Shown: positions 17,525 to 25,222 of the stretch, in pieces
Layout of the letters: each line of letters starts with the position of its first letter
How positions within the stretch are numbered: position 1 is the first letter of the stretch
DNA from: a bacterium
Lineage (GTDB): Bacteria > Vulcanimicrobiota > Vulcanimicrobiia > Vulcanimicrobiales > Vulcanimicrobiaceae
Assembly (NCBI GenBank): GCA_021790895.1
Contig: JAJYFM010000013.1
Span: forward strand, 1 to 42,127
Length of the DNA stretch: 42,127 nt
Reading direction: 5' to 3'
Notes under the pieces: generated by a model
Databases searched by the model: none
What the model was told of the DNA's origin: nothing
What the model saw: only the letters and a program-made list of their open reading frames with translations
Position numbers and translations under genes: made by a program

Positions 17525-18559
17525 ATGATTCCGACCGAGATGCAGGTGGCGATGCTGCGCAGCGTCGACGATATCGCGATCGAGCGCGTCGCGGTTCCGC
17601 GCCTCGCCGAGGGCGAGTTGCTGGTGCGTACCGGCGCAGCCGGTATCTGCACCGGCGATATTATGGCGTGGTACGTGCAGCGCAAAGCGCCGTTGGTGCT
17701 GGGGCACGAGCCGGCGGGGGAGATCGTCGCCGTCGGGCCCGGCGATGCGCCGCGCGATGAATCGGGGCGCTCTTTTGTACCCGGGGACCGCGTTTTCGTG
17801 CATCATCATGCTCCCTGCTTTTCCTGTGGTTTCTGCGCGCGCGGTGATTACGTGCAGTGTGCAACCTGGCGAGCGACGCGCATCGACCCGGGAGCGATCG
17901 CCGAGTATTTTCGCGTGCCGCGCGAAAACGTTCGCGATACGCTGTGCTTGCCGGAGCATCTTTCCTACGTCGACGGCTCGCTCGTCGAACCACTTGCATG
18001 CGTGGTGAAATCGTTGCGTCGCGCGGAACTCGTAGCGAGCGATCGCGTGCTCTGCATCGGGTTGGGCGTGATGGGGTTGATGCACGTTGCGCTGGCGCGG
18101 AACGCCGACGCAGCGGTGCTCGGCAGCGATCCGATCGCATCGCGGCGCGAGCGGGCGCAGAGCCTCGGTGCGCGCGCGGTTGCACCGGAGGAGCTCCACG
18201 ACGCGCTCGCCGCCTGGGGCGGGGGCGCCGATCTCGTGATCTGCGGACCGGGGAGCAGCGCGGCGCTTCGCGCGGCCTTCGAGGCTTGCGCACCGGGGGG
18301 GCGGGTGATGATGTTTACCCCGCTCGAACCGGGGGCGCAGTTCGATCTCGATCCGGCGAGCTTCTATTTCGGCGACCGCCGCATGATCGCGAGCTACTCC
18401 TGCGGCCCCGACGATACGCGCGCGGCGCTCGCGTTGCTCGCAGCGGGGGTGGTGAGCGCGGAGCGCCTCGGCGCGACGATCCGCCCGTTCGCCGAGGTCG
18501 CCGCCGCCTACGCCGACCTGCGCGCGGCGCGCTGCATCAAACCGATCCTTACTTTCTAA
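17525..18559 (+). CDS. zinc-type medium-chain alcohol/polyol dehydrogenase
   Basis: A 344-residue relative of the preceding protein, with the catalytic Cys present (AGICTGD), the His in LGHEPAGE, the Glu in LVEPLACV and the structural cysteines CFSCGFC plus a later Cys. The NAD-binding loop is IGLGVMGL. Oxidation of a sugar alcohol or similar is expected; the exact substrate is unknown. ATG 17525 is taken as start, though GTG 17522 or a TTG upstream at 17501 could serve. The stop is followed by a GC-rich hairpin, a run of ten C and the promoter of the ribBA fusion, so this gene probably ends a transcription unit. Confidence 0.86.
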   Translation: MIPTEMQVAMLRSVDDIAIERVAVPRLAEGELLVRTGAAGICTGDIMAWYVQRKAPLVLGHEPAGEIVAVGPGDAPRDESGRSFVPGDRVFVHHHAPCFSCGFCARGDYVQCATWRATRIDPGAIAEYFRVPRENVRDTLCLPEHLSYVDGSLVEPLACVVKSLRRAELVASDRVLCIGLGVMGLMHVALARNADAAVLGSDPIASRRERAQSLGARAVAPEELHDALAAWGGGADLVICGPGSSAALRAAFEACAPGGRVMMFTPLEPGAQFDLDPASFYFGDRRMIASYSCGPDDTRAALALLAAGVVSAERLGATIRPFAEVAAAYADLRAARCIKPILTF

Positions 18560-18576
18560 TGGCCGGGACGCGGCCA
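18560..18576 (+). other. GC-rich hairpin after the dehydrogenase stop
   Basis: TGGCC and GGCCA pair around a seven-base loop directly after the TAA. It is followed by C residues rather than T, so it is not a typical intrinsic terminator. It may halt or protect the upstream transcript. Confidence 0.35.
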
Positions 18577-18586
18577 CCCCCCCCCC
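18577..18586 (+). repeat. run of ten C upstream of the ribBA promoter
   Basis: Ten consecutive C residues end ten bases before the -35 element. Such tracts slip in replication and could change promoter context; they are also prone to sequencing error. Confidence 0.6.
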
Positions 18587-18590
18587 TCAA

Positions 18591-18614
18591 AGTCGCTTGA
18601 CAACTGAAAAGACT
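18591..18614 (+). promoter_or_regulatory. imperfect inverted repeat, candidate operator for the HTH-RibBA protein
   Basis: A 24-base imperfect dyad: outer arms AGTC (18591-18594) and GACT (18611-18614), with further matching pairs TT/AA inside; seven of twelve positions are symmetric. It covers the -35 element of the gene that encodes a Cro/C1-type HTH, an arrangement expected of self-repression. Symmetry is modest and could be chance. Confidence 0.35.
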
Positions 18615-18625
18615 GGGCGTAGGTT
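18597..18625 (+). promoter_or_regulatory. promoter of HTH-ribBA, leaderless
   Basis: A perfect -35 TTGACA (18597-18602), exactly 17 bases, then a -10 TAGGTT (18620-18625). Six bases (TCGCTC) separate the -10 from the ATG at 18632, so the mRNA would have almost no leader. No ribosome site is present, and the 72-base intergenic gap is too short for an FMN riboswitch. Confidence 0.75.
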
Positions 18626-18631
18626 TCGCTC

Positions 18632-20053
18632 ATGCCGAGCTTTGCCGAACGGTTAAATGCCGCCCTCGAGAGCAGCCGCATGAGTGCCGCCGAGCTTGCC
18701 ACGCGCTCCGGGGTCACGGAATCGGCGATCTCGCTCCTCCGCGCCGGTCGGCGCCAGCCCTCCTACCAGAGCTTCGAACGGCTCTCCCGCATCCTCCCCG
18801 AACTCGCCGTGCCGAAGGTCGAGCGCGAGTCGGTCACCGACCCGATCGAGGAAGCGATCGCCGATATTCGCGCCGGGAAGATGGTCGTCGTTCTCGACGA
18901 CGAGGATCGCGAAAACGAAGGCGACCTCGTCCTCGCCGCCGAGAAAATTACTCCCGAAGCGATCAACTTCATGCGCAAAGAAGCGGGCGGTTTAATCTGT
19001 ATCGCGATGACCGGCGAGCGACTCGACGAACTCGATATCCCGATGATGGTGAGCGACAATACCGCCGTTCACGAAACCGCCTTCACCGTCTCGGTTGAAG
19101 CGCGCGATCTGACGACGACGGGAATCTCGGCGCACGATCGCGCGGCGACGATTCTGAAGTTGCTCGATCCACTCGCAGCGCCGGCGGATTTTCTCCGTCC
19201 CGGACATATGTTTCCGTTGCGCGCGCGCGAAGGCGGGGTATTGGTGCGGGCCGGTCAGACGGAGGCTTCCGTCGATCTCGCTCGGCTTGCCGGCCTTGCT
19301 CCGGCGGGCGTTATCTGCGAAATCATGGCCGAAGATGGAACGATGGAGCGGCGTGACGGGTTACGAGCTTTTGCCGATCACCACGGCATGAAGCTTGTCA
19401 CTGTAAGGGAGCTCATCGCTTACCGAATGAAAACCGAACAACTCGTTACGCGCGTCGCCGAGTTCTCGCTTCCGACGACCTACGGTCTTTGGAGCGGTAT
19501 TGCCTACGAGACCTCCGTTGACGAAAATACGCACATCGCGTTGGTGATGGGCGAGATCGGCGACGGCAAAGATCTTCTCGTTCGCGTGCACAGCGAATGC
19601 CTCACCGGCGATGCACTCCATTCGATCCGTTGCGACTGCGCCGCGCAGCGCGATGGCGCGATGCGGATGATCGCCGATGCCGGGCGCGGCGTGCTGCTCT
19701 ATCTGCGCCAAGAAGGTCGCGGCATCGGGCTGGCCAACAAACTCCGCGCCTACCAATTGCAGGACAACGGTGCCGATACGGTGGAAGCGAATCTGGCGCT
19801 CGGGTTGCCGGTCGATAAACGCGATTACGGCATCGGCTCGCAAATTCTCGTCGATCTTGGAATCAAAGAACTGAAACTCATCACCAACAACCCGCGAAAG
19901 ATTTTCGGCTTAGAGGGCTACGGCCTCAAGATCGTCGAGCGCGTCCCGATGGAGACGGTGCCGACGCCGTTCAACCGGCGATACATGGGGACGAAGCGTT
20001 CGAAGCTGGGGCATCTCTTCGACGAATCGGTTCAGAACGCGCCCGCATCGTGA
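18632..20053 (+). CDS. ribBA: HTH-RibB-RibA fusion: DHBP synthase/GTP cyclohydrolase II with Cro/C1-type HTH
   Basis: 473 residues in three parts. Residues 5-55 form a Cro/C1-type helix-turn-helix ([19 protein letters not shown] with the RAGRRQPS turn), not a normal part of RibBA. Residues 70-275 are RibB-like, with [11 protein letters not shown] (88-98), TGISAHDRA and [14 protein letters not shown]; but the motif that reads RAGHTEA in characterised enzymes is RAGQTEA here, so the metal-ligand His is Gln209. Residues 280-465 are RibA, with the zinc cysteines [14 protein letters not shown], then [12 protein letters not shown] and TNNPRKI, all intact. RibA opens GTP for riboflavin; RibB would make the four-carbon unit if active. 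The protein may also bind its own promoter. ribH follows with a four-base overlap. Confidence 0.93.
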   Translation: MPSFAERLNAALESSRMSAAELATRSGVTESAISLLRAGRRQPSYQSFERLSRILPELAVPKVERESVTDPIEEAIADIRAGKMVVVLDDEDRENEGDLVLAAEKITPEAINFMRKEAGGLICIAMTGERLDELDIPMMVSDNTAVHETAFTVSVEARDLTTTGISAHDRAATILKLLDPLAAPADFLRPGHMFPLRAREGGVLVRAGQTEASVDLARLAGLAPAGVICEIMAEDGTMERRDGLRAFADHHGMKLVTVRELIAYRMKTEQLVTRVAEFSLPTTYGLWSGIAYETSVDENTHIALVMGEIGDGKDLLVRVHSECLTGDALHSIRCDCAAQRDGAMRMIADAGRGVLLYLRQEGRGIGLANKLRAYQLQDNGADTVEANLALGLPVDKRDYGIGSQILVDLGIKELKLITNNPRKIFGLEGYGLKIVERVPMETVPTPFNRRYMGTKRSKLGHLFDESVQNAPAS

Positions 20054-20520
20054 AAGCCGACGACCGATCCACCATTCGACGTTTGCCCGTGCCGTCGTGC
20101 GCGGGCAAACGTTTTGCCGTTATCGTCGCACGCTTTTACTTCGAACTCACCGAGCAGATGGTCGACGGAACGAAACGCGCTTTGCGCGATTGCGGCGTTC
20201 GCGATGAAGACGTGCGTTTTTTCGACGTTCCCGGTTGTTTTGAGCTCCCGCTCGCGGCGTTGAAAGTTTTGCAGGACGGCGAAGCCGACGCGGTCGTCGC
20301 CCTCGGTGTCGTCATTCGCGGCGAGACGCCGCATTTTGATTTCGTCGCCGGAGAGTGCGCGCGCGGTTTGATGGAGGTGCAACTGCGCACCGGTGCACCG
20401 GTCGGCTTCGGTGTGCTCACCACTGAAACACTCGCTCAGGCAGAGGAGCGCGCTGACCCCGCGCGCGGCGATAAGGGCTACGACGCGGCTTTTGCGGCGG
20501 CGTCGCTGCTCGCGTTATGA
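20050..20520 (+). CDS. ribH: 6,7-dimethyl-8-ribityllumazine synthase
   Basis: RibH condenses the RibB product with the pyrimidine from RibD to form lumazine, the substrate of RibE. The 156 residues contain the phosphate and substrate motif FDVPGCFELPLAA, the loop ALGVVIRGETPHFDFV with the catalytic His, and the C-terminal GFGVLTTETLAQAEERA. Length and motifs are standard. The GTG at 20050 overlaps the TGA of the ribBA fusion, so both should come from the leaderless promoter upstream. Icosahedral or pentameric assembly is usual for the family. Confidence 0.96.
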   Translation: MKADDRSTIRRLPVPSCAGKRFAVIVARFYFELTEQMVDGTKRALRDCGVRDEDVRFFDVPGCFELPLAALKVLQDGEADAVVALGVVIRGETPHFDFVAGECARGLMEVQLRTGAPVGFGVLTTETLAQAEERADPARGDKGYDAAFAAASLLAL

Positions 20521-21548
20521 GCGAGGCGCTCGATCCCGTCCGTTTCGCCGACGGCGTTCTCCAGTATCTCGATCAACGCTTATTACCGGCGGAGATTCGT
20601 TACGAAACTGCGCAAAACTGCGACGAGATCGTCGCGGCGATCGCCTCGCTCGCGGTGCGCGGCGCACCCTGTATCGGTGTCTTTGCCGCCTACGGTATCG
20701 CCGTGCTGCGCTCGCTCGAGCGCGACGACGACGCCTTCGCCGCTGCGGCGATGCGGGTGCGCACCGCGCGACCGACCGCGGTAAATCTTGCTTGGGCGGT
20801 CGACCGCGTACTCGCAGCGGAGGATATTCTTGCCGAGGCGCTCGCGATTCACGCCGAGCAGCGTTCGATCGATGCGGCGATCGGCGAAAACGGCATCGCG
20901 CTGTTCGCAAAGGGCGCGCGCGTGTTGACGCACTGCAATACCGGGCCGTTAGCGACCGCCGGATACGGCACGGCGCTCGGCGTCTTGATCGCCGCGCAGC
21001 GAGCCGGGCTTGCGCCGCATGCGATCGTCGACGAAACGCGCCCGCTCTTGCAAGGGGCGCGATTGACCTATCTTGAGTGTCGACGCGCCGGTATCGAAGC
21101 GACGCTGCAGGTCGATGCGGCGGCGGCGATTGCCATGGCGCGCGGTCGTGTCGATGCGGTGATCGTCGGCGCGGATCGCATCGCCTGCAACGGCGATACG
21201 GCAAATAAAATCGGTACCTACAATCTCGCGATACTCGCGGCGCATCACCACATACCGTTCTATGTCGCCGCGCCGCGCTCGACATTCGATTTTACGCTCG
21301 CCTCCGGCGCCGAGATTCCCATTGAAGAACGAGCGCCCGAAGAGGTAACCGCGATCGGCGGACGGCTCGTCGCCCCGGAGGGCGCGGCGGTCTTCAACCC
21401 GGCCTTCGACGTCACGCCGGGGCACCTCGTCGCAGCGTTCGTAACCGAGTACGGCGTGCTGCGCCCGCCGTATGCCGAGAGCATCGCCGGGCTCGCCGGT
21501 CGCCCGCAATGGTCGACGTTGTTGCACCGCGAGAGCAGCCGCGCGTGA
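20517..21548 (+). CDS. mtnA: S-methyl-5-thioribose-1-phosphate isomerase
   Basis: MtnA converts methylthioribose-1-phosphate to methylthioribulose-1-phosphate in methionine salvage. The 343 residues show RGAPCIGVFAAYG near residue 47, LTHCNTGPLATAGYGTALG with the catalytic Cys (about residue 140), and VGADRIACNGDTANKIGTYNLA with the catalytic Asp (about 220-240). It belongs to the eIF2B-like fold; the combination of these three motifs separates it from the ribose-1,5-bisphosphate isomerase branch reasonably well. It overlaps ribH by four bases. No other salvage genes are present. Confidence 0.92.
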   Translation: MSEALDPVRFADGVLQYLDQRLLPAEIRYETAQNCDEIVAAIASLAVRGAPCIGVFAAYGIAVLRSLERDDDAFAAAAMRVRTARPTAVNLAWAVDRVLAAEDILAEALAIHAEQRSIDAAIGENGIALFAKGARVLTHCNTGPLATAGYGTALGVLIAAQRAGLAPHAIVDETRPLLQGARLTYLECRRAGIEATLQVDAAAAIAMARGRVDAVIVGADRIACNGDTANKIGTYNLAILAAHHHIPFYVAAPRSTFDFTLASGAEIPIEERAPEEVTAIGGRLVAPEGAAVFNPAFDVTPGHLVAAFVTEYGVLRPPYAESIAGLAGRPQWSTLLHRESSRA

Positions 21549-22525
21549 AGGCCTACGATTTCCTCGACGGGGGACCGAAACTTGGGGCGATCGTCGTCAT
21601 TGAGGGGACCGACCGGTTCCTTGCAGAGCGCGTACGCGATGCAATTCTCGCTCGCGAGCTCGCCGAAGATGTTCGCGCGCTGAACTATAGCAGCGTCATC
21701 TTCGAAAGCGTCGACGATTGCGCGCAGATCGAAGAAGCGATCTCGGCGATGCCGTTCCTCGCCGCCCGCAGGGTCGTTCTGGTGAACGAGGTGCAGAGCG
21801 CGAAGGCGGCCGCGCGGCGCGCGCTGGTCGAACTCGCGCAGCGCTCGGGCGAGAGCGAGAATCTGCTGGTGATCTGCGATCTGCTCGCGCCGCGCTCGGT
21901 GCGACCCGCATCGATCGGCTCGCAACTAGGGCGCAGCGCAACGCGCATCGACTGCACGGTCAACGAAGAGATTCGGGCGCGCTTCGTGGCCGAGGAGCTT
22001 GCTGCTGCCGGGGTCGAGGCCGAGCGACAGGTGCTCGCGCACCTCTCGCGCACCGAGAGCGACCTTGCAAGCATCCGCAACGACCTCGGGAAGCTCGCGT
22101 TGCTCGGGCGGAAGATCTCGCTCGCCGATCTCGAGGAGGAGAGCCTTGCCGTCGACGATCCGAAGCCCTATCGCTTCGCCGGGGCGCTGGTCGAGGGGCG
22201 GGTCGCCGAAGCGTTCTCGATCCTCGGCGATTGTTTCGAGCACGACCCGCGAAACGCGGCGATGCCGCTGCTCTCCGCGCTCGCCAATGAATACGCGATG
22301 CTTTGGGAGATGGCGCGCCCCGGCGGCACCCTGCCCGCACGGATGGCCTGGCGCGAGCGGGCGCTGCGACCGATCGCTCGCCGGATCGGCGAGGTGCGGG
22401 CGCGGGCAGGCTACGAGCGGGCCCTGCGCGGGATCGAGAGCATCGTGACCGGGCGGGCCGGCGGCGACCTCGAGGATATCCGCCTCCTCGTCGAGCGGAC
22501 CAGCCTCGAACTCGCCCTGCGTTGA
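21545..22525 (+). CDS. holA: DNA polymerase III subunit delta
   Basis: HolA opens the beta clamp as part of the clamp loader. The protein is 326 residues from GTG 21545, the usual length. The N-terminal domain opens with IVVIEGTDRFLAERVRDAIL and reaches the clamp-binding region MPFLAARRVVLVNEVQSAK; the middle has the LSRTESDLASIRNDLGKLAL motif, and the C-terminal helical collar follows. As in other delta subunits there is no functional Walker A. GTG 21545 is preferred because it overlaps the mtnA stop as GTGA; ATG 21509 lies inside mtnA. A 77-base gap follows before purB, where I see neither a promoter nor a terminator. Confidence 0.88.
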   Translation: MKAYDFLDGGPKLGAIVVIEGTDRFLAERVRDAILARELAEDVRALNYSSVIFESVDDCAQIEEAISAMPFLAARRVVLVNEVQSAKAAARRALVELAQRSGESENLLVICDLLAPRSVRPASIGSQLGRSATRIDCTVNEEIRARFVAEELAAAGVEAERQVLAHLSRTESDLASIRNDLGKLALLGRKISLADLEEESLAVDDPKPYRFAGALVEGRVAEAFSILGDCFEHDPRNAAMPLLSALANEYAMLWEMARPGGTLPARMAWRERALRPIARRIGEVRARAGYERALRGIESIVTGRAGGDLEDIRLLVERTSLELALR

Positions 22526-22602
22526 ACGGCGGCGCGAGCCCAGAAAACACGCCCCGCAAACGAGGCCGCGGCTACGCGCGAAGCGAAAAGCGGCGAGCAC
22601 CC

Positions 22603-24039
22603 ATGGATCACTCCAGTTATGCATCGCCGTTCTCTTGGAGGTACGGTCGCAAGGACGTGCGCTCGCTCTTCTCGGAGCGAACGCGGCGGCGGCTGTGGCG
22701 CGAGGTTTGGATCGCCTTAGCGCAGGCCGAATCAAAGCATGGCCTCGTCAGCGAGGCCGAACTCGCCGACCTCCGCGCGCATGCCGACGAGATCGATATC
22801 GAAGCGGCGCTCGAGATCGAGCGCTCGATTCACCACGATCTGATGGCCGAGATTCGCGTGTATGCGTCGCAGGCGCGCATCGGCGGCGGCAAGCTGCATC
22901 TCGGCGCGACTTCGATGGATATCGAAGATACCGTCGAGACCTATCGTATTCGGCGCGCCCTTTCGATGCTCGGCGAGCATCTTCGCGAGCTGCTCTCCGC
23001 TTTCGGCGAGCGAATTCTTTCGCAGGCGGATCGCCTCTGCATGGCGTTCACGCATCTGCAGCCCGCAGAGCCGACGACGCTAGGATATCGCTTTGCGATT
23101 TACGCGCAAGACCTGCTCATCGACGATGCCAACCTTCGCCACGTCTTCGCGCAGATGACGACCAAAGGAATGCGCGGAGCGGTCGGCACCTCGGCATCCT
23201 ACGAACAATTGCTCGGCGGCGGCGCATCGATCGAACTCGAGCGCGATGTCCTGGAACATTTCGGCCTTGAGGCACGCGCGGCGAGCACGCAGACCTACAC
23301 GCGGAAACTCGACTATCTTTTATTGAGTGCGCTCGCCGGCATCGGCACCTCGCTCTCGAAATTCGCAGCCGACATTCGTATTCTTAGCGCTCCGCCGTTC
23401 GGCGAACTCGCCGAGCCCTTCGGGAGCGCGCAGGTCGGCAGCAGCGCGATGCCGTTCAAACGGAATCCGATTCTCTGCGAGCGCATCGATTCGCTGGCGC
23501 GGCTGTTGCCCGCATACGCCGATGTCGCTTGGCAGAACGCAGCGACGAACTATCTCGAGCGCACGCTCGATGATAGCGCGAATCGACGCACGACTATTCC
23601 TGAAGCCCTGCTCTGCGTCGATGAAATTCTCTCGCTCGCGTTGAAAGTGGTTCGTGGGCTACGCATCGACGAGCGACGGATCGCGCAGAACGTCCGCACC
23701 TACGGGCCGTTCGCCGGAACCGAGCGCGTAATGATGGAGGCGGCTCGCGTCGGCGGCGATCGTCAAGAACTGCATGAGACGCTGCGTGGACGCGCGATGG
23801 AAGCGTGGGATGCGCTCGCGCGAGGCGAGGATAATCCGTTGGCGACGCTGCTTGCGGGAGATCGATCGCTCACGGAGTTTATCGACCCTGCGGAGATTCG
23901 CCGTTCGCTCGACCCAACGGGGCACGTCGGCCTTGCGGCTCGCCGCGCGCGTATGGTTGCCGAGCAGATCGAAGAACTGCCGAAATTCCCGGAACAGCGA
24001 ATTGTCGCACATCGCCCCGCGGAGGAACAACGTGGATAA
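22603..24039 (+). CDS. purB: adenylosuccinate lyase
   Basis: PurB cleaves SAICAR to AICAR and adenylosuccinate to AMP, both releasing fumarate. The 478 residues hold HLGATSMDIEDT (about residue 100), THLQPAEPTTLG with the catalytic His (about 150), and the fumarase/lyase signature GSSAMPFKRNP with the catalytic Ser loop (about 282). The start ATG 22603 begins MDHSSYASPFSWRYG; the open frame extends further up without family similarity. It is the first of the purine genes, and GGAGGA near its end serves purC. Its product AICAR is the substrate of PurP encoded five genes on. Confidence 0.95.
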   Translation: MDHSSYASPFSWRYGRKDVRSLFSERTRRRLWREVWIALAQAESKHGLVSEAELADLRAHADEIDIEAALEIERSIHHDLMAEIRVYASQARIGGGKLHLGATSMDIEDTVETYRIRRALSMLGEHLRELLSAFGERILSQADRLCMAFTHLQPAEPTTLGYRFAIYAQDLLIDDANLRHVFAQMTTKGMRGAVGTSASYEQLLGGGASIELERDVLEHFGLEARAASTQTYTRKLDYLLLSALAGIGTSLSKFAADIRILSAPPFGELAEPFGSAQVGSSAMPFKRNPILCERIDSLARLLPAYADVAWQNAATNYLERTLDDSANRRTTIPEALLCVDEILSLALKVVRGLRIDERRIAQNVRTYGPFAGTERVMMEAARVGGDRQELHETLRGRAMEAWDALARGEDNPLATLLAGDRSLTEFIDPAEIRRSLDPTGHVGLAARRARMVAEQIEELPKFPEQRIVAHRPAEEQRG

Positions 24040-25222
24040 AGGCATCGAGATCGCTCGCGGAAAAACGAAAATTCTCTACGAGGTGCCGAGCTCTCCCGAC
24101 CAACTCGTCGTCGCTCAAGGTGACGCAATTACTGCCGGCGACGGCGCACGGCGCGACGAGATCGCCGGGAAAGGGCGGCTCGCCGCGCAAACGACCTCGC
24201 GCGTCTTCCGGCTCCTCAATCTCTGCGGCCTTCCGACGCATTTTCTCAACGGCGGCGAGGACGACGACGACAACGAAATGTTGGTACGTCGTTGTTCGAT
24301 GATTCCGCTCGAGGTGGTCGTTCGCGGCGTTGCGGCAGGTTCATTCGCGCGTCGACATGCGGGTCTCCAACGCGGATCGATTTTGGTTCCGCGGGTCACC
24401 GAGTTTTTCCTCAAAGACGACGCAAACCACGATCCGCTGATCGCACCCGAAGAGATCGCTGCCCGCGGTATCGCTTCGCCGAATGAGATCGGCGCAATGA
24501 GCGAGATCGCGCGGCTGACATTCGAAATTCTCGCCCATGCATGGCGACACCGCGACGTCTTGCTCGTCGATTTAAAGATCGAATTCGGTCGATTAATCGG
24601 TGGAGAGAATCAAGGGCAGCTCGTCATTGCCGACGTGATCGATAACGATTCGTGGCGTATTTGGCGGCACGGGCGCGAAGACCAAATGCTCGATAAGCAG
24701 CTCTATCGGAATCTTGACCCCGTCGATGAGGCCGGGCTTGTTCGCGTCAAAGCGGCGTACGACCAAGTCGCGGAGTTCGTCGGAAGTTTTCCGGCGATGC
24801 GACCGGGGGTTGCGGCGATTTTCGTTGACGACGAATCGATCGTCGAGCAGGCGAATGAGGTCGCCGCTGCCCTGCATGCGTTCGGTATTCCGACGGCACG
24901 CCACCTCGCAAGCGTGACGGTCACGCCGGGCTATGTATTACAGATCGTATCGCAGATCGAAGCGAGTTTTGCGCGGCCAATCTTCGTAGCGATCGGCGAT
25001 CACACGCTGCGCGCAACGCTCGACGGCAGCGCGAGTTCGCCGGTGATCGATGGGAATGACGAAGCGCATCGTATCGCGCTTGCGTGCGCGAAGTTATTGG
25101 CGATCGACGATTCGGCGATGTTCGGTCGCGTGATGCTCGCGCAATCGAACGCGCGCTCGGAGATGCTCCGGGTCGATGCTTTGCTCCAGCAGCAACTTCC
25201 GCCGGGGGCCGTCATTGCGTGA
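24032..25222 (+). CDS. purC: SAICAR synthetase fused to a degenerate PurE-like domain (PAICS-like)
   Basis: 396 residues. Residues 1-255 are SAICAR synthetase, which ligates aspartate to CAIR: RGKTKILYEV at 9-18, EVVVRGVAAGSFARR, KDDANHDPL and ADVIDNDSWRIW (200-211). This last motif matches the animal PAICS form rather than the bacterial ADEISPD form. Residues 257-396 align with a PurE (AIR carboxylase) domain in the same order as animal PAICS, keeping the FGIP segment and the final helices. However the GSxSD loop is VDDES, SAHxxP is SVTVTP, the AGxxxxL loop is not recognisable, and about 30 residues are missing before the last helix. So carboxylase activity is unlikely and the tail may be structural. 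GTG 24032 has GGAGGA six bases upstream. Confidence 0.93.
   Translation: MDKGIEIARGKTKILYEVPSSPDQLVVAQGDAITAGDGARRDEIAGKGRLAAQTTSRVFRLLNLCGLPTHFLNGGEDDDDNEMLVRRCSMIPLEVVVRGVAAGSFARRHAGLQRGSILVPRVTEFFLKDDANHDPLIAPEEIAARGIASPNEIGAMSEIARLTFEILAHAWRHRDVLLVDLKIEFGRLIGGENQGQLVIADVIDNDSWRIWRHGREDQMLDKQLYRNLDPVDEAGLVRVKAAYDQVAEFVGSFPAMRPGVAAIFVDDESIVEQANEVAAALHAFGIPTARHLASVTVTPGYVLQIVSQIEASFARPIFVAIGDHTLRATLDGSASSPVIDGNDEAHRIALACAKLLAIDDSAMFGRVMLAQSNARSEMLRVDALLQQQLPPGAVIA

Noticed and set aside
16009-17685. Minus-strand open frame of more than 550 codons opposite the thioesterase and first dehydrogenase
   Set aside because: No family motif; the + strand carries two proteins with clear catalytic motifs over the same bases.
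18560-18631. Intrinsic terminator after the second dehydrogenase
   Set aside because: The hairpin is followed by C, not T, so the intrinsic type is not supported.
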